DNA from: Frateuria_A sp051900415
Lineage (GTDB): Bacteria; Pseudomonadota; Gammaproteobacteria; Xanthomonadales; Rhodanobacteraceae
Direction of reading: 5' to 3'
Assembly (NCBI RefSeq): GCF_051900415.1
Contig: NZ_JBHZGL010000002.1
Span: forward strand, 248,001-312,000
DNA: 64,000 nt
The notes beneath the pieces were generated by a model. The model had not been told where the DNA came from, made no database searches, and saw only the letters and a program-made list of their open reading frames with translations. A program made the position numbers and the translations under genes. Positions 33,922-42,098 of the stretch are shown here, one piece after another; the stretch's first letter is position 1; every line of letters starts with the position of its first letter.

Positions 33922-34338
33922 ATGCGCTCCCTGCTTCCCGCCGCCACCTTTCTTGCCACCCTCCTGGCCACGCCAGCCTGGGCACAGAGCACCGGCCATC
34001 CGCTCAACCTCAAGCTCCCGCCCAGCGACCTGCCTGCGCCGGCCAGCACGGCACCGAAGCCATCCAGCGCCCCGGGCGTCTACTACGGCGACCACAGCGG
34101 TCGCACCGCCGCCGACGAAAGCATTGCCACCGACGACTGTGACGACGCCACCTACAACCAACCGCAGGTCCACGGCAGCGTCGGCATGGGCGTGATGAGC
34201 GGCAGCCACGTCGATGGCAACTACCAGCGCGGCACGGTCAGCCTCAGCAAGGCGTTCGGCAGCTGCGACCATCCCACCGGCGGCGTCAGCGTCTCGATCG
34301 GTGCCGGCAGCGGACATTTCCACCACCACGGCCACTGA
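33922..34338 (+). CDS. Exported small protein with His-rich tail
   Basis: 138 aa. Signal peptide at 1-22 (LLPAATFLATLLATPAWAQ). The mature part is Ser/Pro/Asp-rich with two Cys (DDCDDATYNQ, GSCDHPTGG) and a Gly-rich beta-like region (HGSVGMGVMSGSHVDG). It ends in a metal-binding-looking GSGHFHHHGH. I do not recognise a family. The Cys pair may be a disulfide and the tail may bind Cu, Ni or Zn, both by inference. ATG 33922 begins the signal peptide. It stands alone after the repeat block. Confidence 0.7.
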   Translation: MRSLLPAATFLATLLATPAWAQSTGHPLNLKLPPSDLPAPASTAPKPSSAPGVYYGDHSGRTAADESIATDDCDDATYNQPQVHGSVGMGVMSGSHVDGNYQRGTVSLSKAFGSCDHPTGGVSVSIGAGSGHFHHHGH

Positions 34339-34435
34339 CGTCCGTCGGCCGGACATCGCACCCCGCACCACCGCGCTCGACCCCGCGCCGCCCAACGGTG
34401 GCATCCGCGCACATCGTTGTGCTCCACTTCGGGCG

Positions 34436-34891
34436 ATGACGCCCCCCGGCCCACCCGCTCCCGCCACGCACTTGCGCGATCTCGCGCGCCTGCGCCGCGT
34501 GCGCGACCGCATCGACCGCGAATACGCGCAACCGCTGGACGTCGAAGCCCTCGCCCGCGGCATCGGCATGTCGGCCGGCCACCTCAGCCGCCAGTTCAAG
34601 CTCGCCTACGGCGAATCCCCCTACGCCTACCTGATGACCCGGCGCATCGAGCGCGCCATGGCGCTGTTGCGTCGTGGCGACCTCAGCGTCACCGAAGTCT
34701 GCTTTACGGTCGGCTGCGCCTCGCTGGGCACGTTCAGCACGCGCTTCACCGAACTGGTGGGCATGTCGCCCAGTGCCTACCGCGCCCGCGAAACACAGGC
34801 GACATCCGGCATCCCTTCCTGCGTAGCCAAGCAGGTCACGCGACCGATCAGGAATCGAGAAGCGCCCGCCGGCGAGCCGCACCTAGACTGA
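34436..34891 (+). CDS. AraC-family transcriptional regulator, DNA-binding domain only
   Basis: 151 aa. Residues about 18-115 form the double helix-turn-helix: VEALARGIGMSAGHLSRQFK for the first and VTEVCFTVGCASLGTFSTRF for the second, then ELVGMSPSAYR. No separate ligand domain exists, only short tails. The next gene (VOC protein) starts 27 bp downstream and a DUF1801 gene follows, a common trio. The regulator probably controls them. ATG 34436 was chosen by domain position; the frame is open upstream without a ribosome site. Confidence 0.88.
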   Translation: MTPPGPPAPATHLRDLARLRRVRDRIDREYAQPLDVEALARGIGMSAGHLSRQFKLAYGESPYAYLMTRRIERAMALLRRGDLSVTEVCFTVGCASLGTFSTRFTELVGMSPSAYRARETQATSGIPSCVAKQVTRPIRNREAPAGEPHLD

Positions 34892-34917
34892 GCGCTCCCC
34901 ACACAGGAGCGAACGCC

Positions 34918-35328
34918 ATGGACCTGACCATCCACTCCACCTTCCTGCCGCACAACGACCCGAAGGCCTCGCTGGCCTTCTACCGCGACACCCTCGGCTT
35001 CGAAGTGCGCAACGACGTCGAGTACAACGGCCTGCACTGGATCACCGTCGGCCCGCACGGCCAGCCCGGCACCTCGATCGTGCTGCACCCGCCGGCCGCC
35101 GCGCCCGGCCTCACCGACGACGAGCGCCGCACCATCGGCGAGATGATGGCCAAGGGCACCTTCGCCATGATCATCCTGGCCAGCCGCGACCTCGATGCGA
35201 CCTTCGCGCGTCTCGAAGCCAGCGGCGCCGAAGTCATCCAGGAACCGACCGAGCAACCCTACGGCGTGCGCGACTGTGCCTTCCGCGATCCGGCGGGCAA
35301 CCACGTACGCATCAACGAGGTGCGGTGA
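34918..35328 (+). CDS. VOC family protein (glyoxalase/bleomycin-resistance fold)
   Basis: 136 aa, two beta-alpha-beta-beta-beta modules. The first shows NDPKASLAFYRDTLGFEVRN, the second TFARLEASGAEVIQEPTEQP and CAFRDPAGNHVRINEV with a terminal metal-site Glu. The family includes dioxygenases, glyoxalases and antibiotic-binding proteins, so the substrate cannot be told. CAGGAG lies upstream of ATG 34918. Its stop overlaps the next gene start (GTGA). Confidence 0.9.
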   Translation: MDLTIHSTFLPHNDPKASLAFYRDTLGFEVRNDVEYNGLHWITVGPHGQPGTSIVLHPPAAAPGLTDDERRTIGEMMAKGTFAMIILASRDLDATFARLEASGAEVIQEPTEQPYGVRDCAFRDPAGNHVRINEVR

Positions 35329-35741
35329 CCGTCATGGCAAAACCGCCACCCATGCCCCGGACCGCCGATCCCCTGACGCCTTCCCGGCTCCTCGACGCAC
35401 GCATCGAGGAGCTGGCGGACTGGCGCGGCGAGACGCTCGCCCGCCTCCGCACGATCATCAGGCAGGCCGCCCCCGGGGCGGTCGAGGAATGGAAATGGCG
35501 CGGCGTCCCGGTGTGGTCCCAGGCCGGCATGCTCTGCACCGGCGAGACCTACAGGAACGTCGTGAAGGTGACCTTCGCCAAGGGCGCCAGACTGGTGGAC
35601 CCGGCAGGTCTGTTCAACGCCAGCATGGAAGGCAACACGCGGCGCGCCATCGATTTTCACGAGGGTGACGAAATCGACGAGAAGGCATTGAAGGCACTCG
35701 TTCACGCCGCCGTGGCCTTGAACACGTCCCCGGGAACCTAG
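35325..35741 (+). CDS. DUF1801 domain-containing protein
   Basis: 138 aa from GTG 35325, which overlaps the VOC stop; ATG 35334 is an alternative. The DUF1801 (YdhG-like) fold is recognisable from LRTIIRQAAPGAVEEWKWRG, VWSQAGMLCTGETYRNVVKV and FNASMEGNTRRAIDF. The family is small and cytoplasmic and often follows VOC or AraC genes; its function is unknown. Translation is coupled to the preceding gene. Confidence 0.88.
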   Translation: MTVMAKPPPMPRTADPLTPSRLLDARIEELADWRGETLARLRTIIRQAAPGAVEEWKWRGVPVWSQAGMLCTGETYRNVVKVTFAKGARLVDPAGLFNASMEGNTRRAIDFHEGDEIDEKALKALVHAAVALNTSPGT

Positions 35742-35846
35742 CCGGAAATACCGCAAGGATCTGCCGCCGGCACGCGCACGCCGGCGCAATCCTTCGCGGG
35801 AAAAAGCATTACCCTTCCCCGCCAGCGACAAGGCCCGGAGCGGCGG

Positions 35847-36137
35847 ATGCACGGCGAATACAAAATGCCCGGCGGCAAGCTGATCGTGGCCGACCTGGCC
35901 ATCGAGAACGGCTGCCTGGCCCGGGTCCAGGTGAGCGGCGACTTCTTCCTGGAACCCGACGACGCGCTGCACGCCATCGATGCCGCCCTGGAAGGCCAGG
36001 ACGCCGGCGCCGACGAACACATGCTGGCCGCCGCCATCCGCGCGCAGCTCGCACCCGGCGTGATGATGTACGGCATATCGCCCGAAGCCGTCGCCGTGGC
36101 GGTGCGTCGCGCCATCGACCAAGGAACGGAAGCATGA
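35847..36137 (+). CDS. Lipoate-protein ligase accessory (C-terminal domain) protein
   Basis: 96 aa corresponding to the C-terminal domain of LplA as a separate polypeptide. YKMPGGKLIVADLAIENGCL, ARVQVSGDFFLEPDDALHAI and the later GVSPEAVA-like stretch (YGISPEAVAVAVRRAI) match the lipoate-ligase accessory family. In two-part enzymes such as that of Thermoplasma, this LplB-type piece is needed for adenylation. Its stop overlaps the catalytic gene start (ATGA), so the two subunits are made together. Confidence 0.88.
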   Translation: MHGEYKMPGGKLIVADLAIENGCLARVQVSGDFFLEPDDALHAIDAALEGQDAGADEHMLAAAIRAQLAPGVMMYGISPEAVAVAVRRAIDQGTEA

Positions 36138-36910
36138 CCCGCACGCTCTGGCGCGATCACGACTGGCACCTGATCCACACCGATCCGCAATCACCCGCGC
36201 TGCACATGGCGCTGGACGAGGTGCTGACCCACGAGGTCGGCGCCGGCCGCCGACCGCCCACCTTGCGCATCTGGGAATGGGGCGGCCCCGCGGTGGTGAT
36301 CGGGCGGTTCCAGTCGCTGCGCAACGAGGTCGACGGCGAGGCCGCGCGTCGCCACGGCATCGAGGTGGTCCGGCGCGTCTCCGGCGGTGGCGCGATGTTC
36401 ATCGAACCGGGCAACACGATCACGTATTCGGTCTACGCGCCGCTGTCGCTGATCAAGGGCATGAGCTTCCAGGAGGCCTACGCCTGGATGGATGCCTGGA
36501 CACTGGAAGCGCTGGGCGAGCTCGGCATCAAGGCCTGGTACCAGCCACTCAACGACATCACCTCCGAGGGCGGCAAGATCGCCGGCGCCGCGCAGGCCCA
36601 CCGCGGTGGTGCGGTGCTGCATCACGTCACGATGGCCTACGACATCGACGCGGCCAAGATGCTCCAGGTGCTGCGCATTGGCCGCGAGAAACTCTCGGAC
36701 AAGGGCACGCAAAGCGCAGCCAAGCGCGTCGACCCGCTGCGCAGCCAGACCGGCCTGCCGCGCGCGGCGATCATCCAGCACATGATCGCCACCTTCCGCC
36801 GCCTGCACGGAATGGTCGACGGCGCGCTGCGCGCCGACGAACTGGCCCAGGCCGGGATGCTGGCCCGGGAAAAGTTCTCCAGCACCGCCTGGACCGCCGA
36901 CGTCCCGTGA
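36134..36910 (+). CDS. Lipoate-protein ligase, catalytic subunit
   Basis: Attaches lipoate (or octanoate) to the E2 and H-protein lipoyl domains through an acyl-AMP step, 258 aa. The BPL/LplA/LipB fold shows ALHMALDEVLTHEV, RIWEWGGPAVVIGRFQS, the acyl-AMP loop VVRRVSGGGAMFIEPGNT and the catalytic-lysine motif GGKIAGAAQAHRGGAVLHH. It lacks the accessory domain, which is supplied by the overlapping upstream gene. This gives a two-subunit ligase rather than the single chain of E. coli. Confidence 0.92.
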   Translation: MTRTLWRDHDWHLIHTDPQSPALHMALDEVLTHEVGAGRRPPTLRIWEWGGPAVVIGRFQSLRNEVDGEAARRHGIEVVRRVSGGGAMFIEPGNTITYSVYAPLSLIKGMSFQEAYAWMDAWTLEALGELGIKAWYQPLNDITSEGGKIAGAAQAHRGGAVLHHVTMAYDIDAAKMLQVLRIGREKLSDKGTQSAAKRVDPLRSQTGLPRAAIIQHMIATFRRLHGMVDGALRADELAQAGMLAREKFSSTAWTADVP

Positions 36911-37074
36911 GACGGCGGTCGCGACCCGCGCCCCGCGCTCCCCGTCACTGAGCCTTCCCCCGTAAACGGGCGAAAGGATCGGGCCTGCGCCCGCCCCTCC
37001 CAAACGTCACTTGCACCCCCTGGCCCGCCGCCGCAGGATCGGGCTTCCGTTCGCGTGGACAGAAGGAGATGCAG

Positions 37075-38448
37075 ATGCGCGTTTTACGCACGGCCGCCCT
37101 GGTGGCGGGATTGGGCCTGGCCCTCGGGGCGCAGGCCGCCGACAGCGATACGTGGACATTGCCGGTCGCCGTCAAGAAGCTCGACAACGGCATGACCGTG
37201 GTGGTCTCGGAGGACCACAGCTCGCCCACCGTGGGCATCAGCATGGTCTACCACGTCGGCATGCGGCTGGAGCCGCAAAACCGCACCGGCTTCGCCCACC
37301 TGTTCGAGCACCTGATGTTCGAGGGCACGCCGGACGCGCCCAAGGGCACCTTCGAGCGCGTGATCCAGGGCGGCGGCGGCGTGTTCAACGGCTCGACCCG
37401 CGCCGACTACACCAACTACATCGCCTCGGCGCCCTCCTCCGCGCTGGCACCGATCCTGTGGCTGGAAGCCGATCGCATGAAGTCGCTCGACTTCAGTGCC
37501 AAGAACCTGGCCAACCAGCAGAACGTCGTCAAGGAAGAAATCCGCGTCAACGTGAAGAACCAGCCCTACGGCCTGTTCTTCTGGACCGACCTGAACGCGC
37601 TGGCCTTCGACAAGTGGGCCAACAAGCACGATGGCTACGGCTCGTTCAAGGACCTGGACCACGCCTCCATCGCGGACGTGAAGACCTTCCACGATACGTT
37701 CTATCAGCCGGCCAACGCGGTGCTGGGCATCGCCGGCGACGTCACGCCGGATGAAGCGTTCAAACTGGCGCAGGAGTATTTCGGCGACATCCCCGCGCGC
37801 GATCTGCCCAAGCGCCCGGATGTGTCCGAGCCGCTCAACACCAAGCCGCGCCACGCCGAGGAAACCGACGCGCTGGCCAAGGTGCCGGCGCTGGCGGTCG
37901 GCTGGAAGATGCCGCCTCGCGGCAGCACCGACCAGGTACCGATGATGGTGCTCTCGCAACTGCTGGTCGGCGATGACGCTTCGCGCTTCTACCAGGGCCT
38001 GGTCAAGGGCCGCCAGCTGCTGCTCAACATCCAGGGCGGCATGAACTTCCCGCTGGGCGACGGCAGCGACTACGCTGGCCCCGCGCTGCTGGGCCTGTTC
38101 GCCATCTACAAGCCCAACGCCACGCCCGACCAGGTGCTCGCCGCGCTCGATGAGGAGATCGCCAAGGTCGCCAACGACGGCGTGGACGACGCCACGCTGG
38201 CCAGCGTGAAGACCAAGATGCTGTCCGACTGGTACGGCGGGCTGGAGTCCTTCATCAACCGCGCCGACACCATGGCCAAGCTGCAAACGCTGTGGGGCGA
38301 TGCCAACGTCGCCAACAAGATGCCGGGCTGGATCGAGGCCGTGAGCGCCGACGACATCCGGCGCGTGGCCCGCACCTATCTCACCGACGCCAACCGCAGC
38401 GTGGTCGTGCGCCGTCCCGTCGCCGCCGCGAAAGCCCCCGCCAAGTGA
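37075..38448 (+). CDS. M16 family zinc peptidase, active subunit
   Basis: Exported pitrilysin-type protease, 457 aa. Signal peptide at 1-22 (VAGLGLALGAQAA). The inverted zinc motif HLFEH is at residues 75-79, and the distal Glu lies in the VVKEEIRVN stretch, so it should be catalytic. The C-terminal M16 domain follows. ATG 37075 lies six bases after AGAAGGAG; ATG 37069 abuts the ribosome site and is less likely. The partner gene follows by nine bases, so the two probably form a heterodimer like the mitochondrial processing peptidase. Confidence 0.94.
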   Translation: MRVLRTAALVAGLGLALGAQAADSDTWTLPVAVKKLDNGMTVVVSEDHSSPTVGISMVYHVGMRLEPQNRTGFAHLFEHLMFEGTPDAPKGTFERVIQGGGGVFNGSTRADYTNYIASAPSSALAPILWLEADRMKSLDFSAKNLANQQNVVKEEIRVNVKNQPYGLFFWTDLNALAFDKWANKHDGYGSFKDLDHASIADVKTFHDTFYQPANAVLGIAGDVTPDEAFKLAQEYFGDIPARDLPKRPDVSEPLNTKPRHAEETDALAKVPALAVGWKMPPRGSTDQVPMMVLSQLLVGDDASRFYQGLVKGRQLLLNIQGGMNFPLGDGSDYAGPALLGLFAIYKPNATPDQVLAALDEEIAKVANDGVDDATLASVKTKMLSDWYGGLESFINRADTMAKLQTLWGDANVANKMPGWIEAVSADDIRRVARTYLTDANRSVVVRRPVAAAKAPAK

Positions 38449-38456
38449 GGACCGCC

Positions 38457-39875
38457 ATGAAGACGAACAAGACGTTCAAGCTGCTCGCGCTTGCCGTGGG
38501 CCTCTCGCTGGCCGGCTTCGCGCAGGCCTCCACCCAGCCGCTGCCGAAGGACCTGCCCGCCTACGGCCCGGAAAAGCCGCTGCCCACGCCGCAGATCCAG
38601 CAACGTACGCTGCCTAATGGGTTGACCGTGTGGGTCGTACCGCGCGACGGGTTGCCCAAGGTCAACGTGGAGCTGGCGGTACTCGGCGGCACCGCCGCCG
38701 ATGACGCCGCGACGCCCGCACTGTCGGAGATGGTGGCGCGCCTGCTCGACGAGGGCACCGCCACCCGCAGTTCGCTCCAGATTGCCGAAACACTGCGCTC
38801 CATCGGCGGCGACTACCGCACCGGCGCCTACGCCGATGCGATCACCATCCGCGCCGACGCGCTGGCTTCGCATGCACCCGAACTGATCGCGCTGGTGGCC
38901 GACACCGCGCTGCATCCGAGCTTCCCGGCCAAGGAGGTGGCGCTGGCCCAGGCCAACGCCATGCAGGAGCTGAAGGTGCAGGAGTCCAGCCCGGCCTGGC
39001 AGGCGCAGCGCGCGTTCGACCATGCCGCGTTTGGCTCGCACCCGTATTCGCGCGACGCGTTGAGCGAGGCCACCGTGAAGGCGAGCGACCCGGCGGCGTT
39101 GCGCGCGTTGCACGACGCACGCTTCCAGCCGGACCGCGCGCTGCTGGTCATCGTCGGGCACATCGATGCCGGGCAGGCGTTCAAGCTGGCCGGCGAACAG
39201 TTCGGCGCGTGGAAAGCCGACGGCAAAGCCATGGCGACCACGCCCCCGGCGCCACACCAGGCCGCGGCCAAGCGGCTGATCGTCCCGCGCGAAGGCGCCG
39301 TGCAGAGCAACATCCGCTATGGACGTCCGTTGATCGCCGCCAGCAACCCGGACTTCATCCCGCTGACCGTGGCCGACACCATCCTCGGCGGCGGCTTCAC
39401 CAGCCGCATCACGCAGGACATCCGCGAGGATAAGGGCTATTCGTACAGCCCGTTCTCGCAGTTCGACGCCCAGCGCGCCGGCGGCAGCGCGTTCGCCCGG
39501 GTCGACGTGCGCAACGAGGTCACCGGCGCCACGCTGGCAGAACTGGCCAAGCTGTACGACAGCATGGCCACGCAGGCGCCCAGCGAGGAGGAACTGACCG
39601 GCGCCAAGCGGCTGGTCGGCGGCATCTACCTGCTGCGCAACCAGATCCAGAGCGCGCTCACGGCGACCATGGCCGGCTACTGGATCGACGGTCTGCCGCC
39701 GGACTTCCTGGGCCGCTACGTCGCCGAAGCCAACAAGGTCACCGCCGACCAGGTGCAGGCCATGGGGCGCAAGTACTTCGCCTCCAGGGACCAGAGCATC
39801 GTGGTGGTCGGCGATCCCAAGGCGATCGACGCGCAGTTGAAGCCGTTCGGCACGTTCCAGGTTTACAAGCCCTGA
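38457..39875 (+). CDS. M16 family peptidase-like protein, non-catalytic partner
   Basis: 472 aa with a signal peptide (LLALAVGLSLAGFAQA). It aligns with M16 domains (QQRTLPNGLTVWVVPRDGLP) but has LSEMVARLLDEGT where the HxxEH zinc site should be, so it is not a protease by itself. A Gly-rich loop, ILGGGFTSRITQDIREDKGY, is the substrate-guiding loop typical of the non-catalytic subunit. Co-transcribed with the active subunit. Confidence 0.93.
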   Translation: MKTNKTFKLLALAVGLSLAGFAQASTQPLPKDLPAYGPEKPLPTPQIQQRTLPNGLTVWVVPRDGLPKVNVELAVLGGTAADDAATPALSEMVARLLDEGTATRSSLQIAETLRSIGGDYRTGAYADAITIRADALASHAPELIALVADTALHPSFPAKEVALAQANAMQELKVQESSPAWQAQRAFDHAAFGSHPYSRDALSEATVKASDPAALRALHDARFQPDRALLVIVGHIDAGQAFKLAGEQFGAWKADGKAMATTPPAPHQAAAKRLIVPREGAVQSNIRYGRPLIAASNPDFIPLTVADTILGGGFTSRITQDIREDKGYSYSPFSQFDAQRAGGSAFARVDVRNEVTGATLAELAKLYDSMATQAPSEEELTGAKRLVGGIYLLRNQIQSALTATMAGYWIDGLPPDFLGRYVAEANKVTADQVQAMGRKYFASRDQSIVVVGDPKAIDAQLKPFGTFQVYKP

Positions 39876-39922
39876 GCGTAACCATGCGGCCACGGCCAAG
39901 CCCGTGGCCGCATGACCTTTTG

Positions 39923-40310
39923 CAGGAGCGCACCCAGTGCACGACCGCCATCCACATGGCCGGCGAGGCACCGCCATACACCGCGGTCGCGCACAGGGTG
40001 CGCTCCTACATGGAAAGCCGCGGCGGCGGCTCAACATGCGATCGTGAGAAATCCCCGGCACAACGCCACCCTGTAGGAGCGCACCTGTGCGCGACCGCCA
40101 TCTACACGGCCCGCGAGACGCCGCCGTGCACCGCGGTCGCGCACCGGGTGCGCTAGCCGCAGCGGCGACGGCTCAACATGACGATCGCGAGAGATGCCCG
40201 GCACCGACGCCATCCTGTAGGAGCGCACCCTGTGCGCGACCGCCATCCACACGGCCTGCGAGGCACCACCAGGCACCGTGGTCGCGCACAGGCGCGCTCC
40301 TACACGGGCG
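39923..40310. repeat. Triple tandem family C REP block
   Basis: Three imperfect units starting at about 39923, 40074 and 40218 (periods 151 and 144 bp). Each has (G/T)AGGAGCGCACC..GCGCGACCGCCAT on the left and GGTCGCGCAC..GTGCGCTCCTAC on the right. Units 2 and 3 are joined by a linker containing GCGGCTCAACATG and GAGA-TCCCCGGCAC-like sequence. The block fills the 424-bp gap between the M16 pair and the Nudix genes, and no gene was seen in it. Confidence 0.88.
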
Positions 40311-40713
40311 TGTGTGCCGGCAGCAACGGCAGGATGTGCTCGCGGCTCAGCGTGGCGATCGGCAACTCGCCTGGCGCGGCCGGGTCGATCCAGCGCAACT
40401 GGGCAATCTCCGCCTGAGCGACGGGCTCGCCGCACACGTCCACCGTGTAGACCGCCGCCTCGACCCGATGACCCGGCTCGTTGGCGGCCGCCGCGCCTGC
40501 GTGGCACAGCAGCCGCGCGGAACCGGGCAAGAGCTCGCAACCCAGCTCCTCGCGCAATTCGCGCGCCAGCGTGGCCAGGTCGTCCGCATCGTCCGGATCA
40601 CGCTTGCCGCCGGGCTGCTGGAACACCGTCGCGCCACGCTTGCGCACCAGCAGCGTGCGGCCGGCGCCGTCGCGGATCACCGCCGCGACGATGCGTATGA
40701 CCGGCGAGCTCAC
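40300..40713 (-). CDS. Nudix hydrolase (second of an overlapping pair)
   Basis: 137 aa. The Nudix box begins at the Gly pair of FQQPGGKRDPDDADDLATLA and continues RELREELGCEL, giving GGKxD...REL.EE with the metal-binding REEL core. The spacing differs by a few residues from the strict Gx5Ex7REUXEEXGU pattern. A beta-rich N-terminus (IRIVAAVIRDGAGRTLLVRK) is typical of MutT-like enzymes acting on nucleoside diphosphate derivatives. Its GTG start overlaps the stop of the upstream Nudix gene (GTGA). The C-terminus runs just into the family C repeat block. Confidence 0.85.
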   Translation of the reverse strand: MSSPVIRIVAAVIRDGAGRTLLVRKRGATVFQQPGGKRDPDDADDLATLARELREELGCELLPGSARLLCHAGAAAANEPGHRVEAAVYTVDVCGEPVAQAEIAQLRWIDPAAPGELPIATLSREHILPLLPAHTPV

Positions 40714-41204
40714 AACCGCGTGACCGACCACGACTGCATCCGGCCATTCTCGTACGGCATCACGCCATGGAATGGCCGCGGGTCCTGGTCGAACACCAGC
40801 GGCAGGAAATGCCGGTCGCCCTCCCACATCGGCAGCTCCATCAGCCGTGCGCGCGGTACCCACTCCAGCGTGCCTTCGTGGTTGCCGGTGTGGCAGGTCC
40901 CCTCGAAGCCGTCGATCAGGAAGATGAAACCCAGCCAGTCCTCGCCCTGCTTGCCGAAGCCGGGCCAGTTGAGCGTGCCGCGCAGGCACATCGAGGTGCA
41001 CTCGATGCCGGCCTCCTCGCGGATCTCCCGGCGCATGCAGGCGGCGATGTCCTCGCCCGGCTCCATCTTGCCGCCCAGGCCGTTGTACTTGCCCAGGTGC
41101 TGGTCGTCCGGCCGGGCGTTGCGGTGGATCATCAGCACGTGTTCGCGGTCGGGCGAGAGCACGTAGCCGAGCGTGGCGACGATCGGGCAGTAGGCGGTCG
41201 ACAT
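40710..41204 (-). CDS. Nudix hydrolase (MutT/8-oxo-dGTPase-like)
   Basis: 164 aa. The full Nudix box GGKMEPGEDIAACMRREIRE and then EAGI fits Gx5Ex7REUXEEXGU. The start MSTAYCPIVATLGYVLSPDR and the YNGLGGK segment resemble MTH1-type 8-oxo-dGTP diphosphatases, so a role in cleaning oxidised nucleotides is likely but not certain. It is the first gene of an overlapping pair of Nudix genes, divergent from the glycosidase gene. Confidence 0.9.
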   Translation of the reverse strand: MSTAYCPIVATLGYVLSPDREHVLMIHRNARPDDQHLGKYNGLGGKMEPGEDIAACMRREIREEAGIECTSMCLRGTLNWPGFGKQGEDWLGFIFLIDGFEGTCHTGNHEGTLEWVPRARLMELPMWEGDRHFLPLVFDQDPRPFHGVMPYENGRMQSWSVTRL

Positions 41205-41306
41205 CGGCAGGAGGGCGGCGGCAAAGCGGCAAGTGTAGCGCCGGGCCTGAACATGCGCCCGCGCGCACACTTGCGTCTGTCGCGTCCGGGCGGCGACCAT
41301 CGGGAC

Positions 41307-42098
41307 ATGATCCGCTTCGTCCCCCGCCTGCCGTTCGCCCCGATCGTCTCCCTGCTGCTCGCCGCCCTGGCCGGCTGCGCGCCGCAAGCGCGCGCGCTGG
41401 ACAGCGAAGAGCGCGCGTTCGAGGGGCAGAACTACCGCGTGGTCAGCATCGACCTCAAGCGCGAGCCGCTGACCCTGCACTGGCGCGCGCCCGACAGCGG
41501 CGAAGCGTTCGGCAGCATCGACAGCCTGCGCCAATGGGGCGAGAGGCACGGCCGGCGGCTGCTGTTCGCCGCCAACGCCGGCATCTACGACGCGGCGTTC
41601 AAGCCACTCGGGCTGTACGTGGAGGACGGCAAGGCGCTGGTGCCGCTCAACATGGCGCACGGCAATCCCGCCGCCGGCAACTTCTCGCTGCTGCCCAACG
41701 GCGTGTTCGCGATCTACCCGGATGGCAAGGCAGCGGTCGAAACCAGCGCGGACTTCAAGGCCGATGGGCGCAAGGCGCAGTGGGCCACGCAGTCGGGGCC
41801 GATGCTGGTGATCGACGGCGAGATCAACCCGGCCTTCATGCACGATTCGGACAGCCTGAAGTGGCGCAGCGGCGTATGCGCCCGCACGCCGCGCAATGTG
41901 GTGTTCGCCGTGAGCGAGGCGCCGGTCAACTTCCACACCTTCGCGCGGCTGTTCCGCGATGAGCTGGGCTGCCGCGACGCGCTGTTCCTGGACGGCACCA
42001 TCTCGCAGTTCTACCTGGGCGACGAAGGCTACGCCGGCGCGCCGGCTTTCATGGTCAAGCCCTACGCCGGCATGTTCGCGGTGTTCGCGCCGGAATGA
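41307..42098 (+). CDS. Phosphodiester glycosidase (NAGPA/DUF2233) family protein
   Basis: 263 aa. The N-terminal signal ends in LLAALAGCAP, a lipobox, so the protein is probably a lipoprotein. The NAGPA fold is seen in LLFAANAGIYDAAFKPLGLY, WATQSGPMLVIDGEIN, KWRSGVCARTPRNVVFAVSE and CRDALFLDGTISQFYL. The family removes GlcNAc from phosphodiesters and may act on cell-surface sugars. Its stop overlaps the penicillin acylase start (ATGA). Confidence 0.9.
   Translation: MIRFVPRLPFAPIVSLLLAALAGCAPQARALDSEERAFEGQNYRVVSIDLKREPLTLHWRAPDSGEAFGSIDSLRQWGERHGRRLLFAANAGIYDAAFKPLGLYVEDGKALVPLNMAHGNPAAGNFSLLPNGVFAIYPDGKAAVETSADFKADGRKAQWATQSGPMLVIDGEINPAFMHDSDSLKWRSGVCARTPRNVVFAVSEAPVNFHTFARLFRDELGCRDALFLDGTISQFYLGDEGYAGAPAFMVKPYAGMFAVFAPE

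Noticed and set aside
33331..34049. Frames reading PSPQPSPRRGE-like and PLPGGE-like peptides after parC
   Set aside because: These are translations of family B palindromic repeats in several frames, a common source of false genes.
39884..40156. 90-codon frame in the REP cluster
   Set aside because: Composed entirely of the tandem family C units, with no ribosome site or conserved protein features.
39923..40310. Possible CRISPR array from the regular spacing
   Set aside because: Units are about 150 bp, each internally palindromic and nearly identical throughout. There are no short repeats separated by unique spacers and no cas genes.
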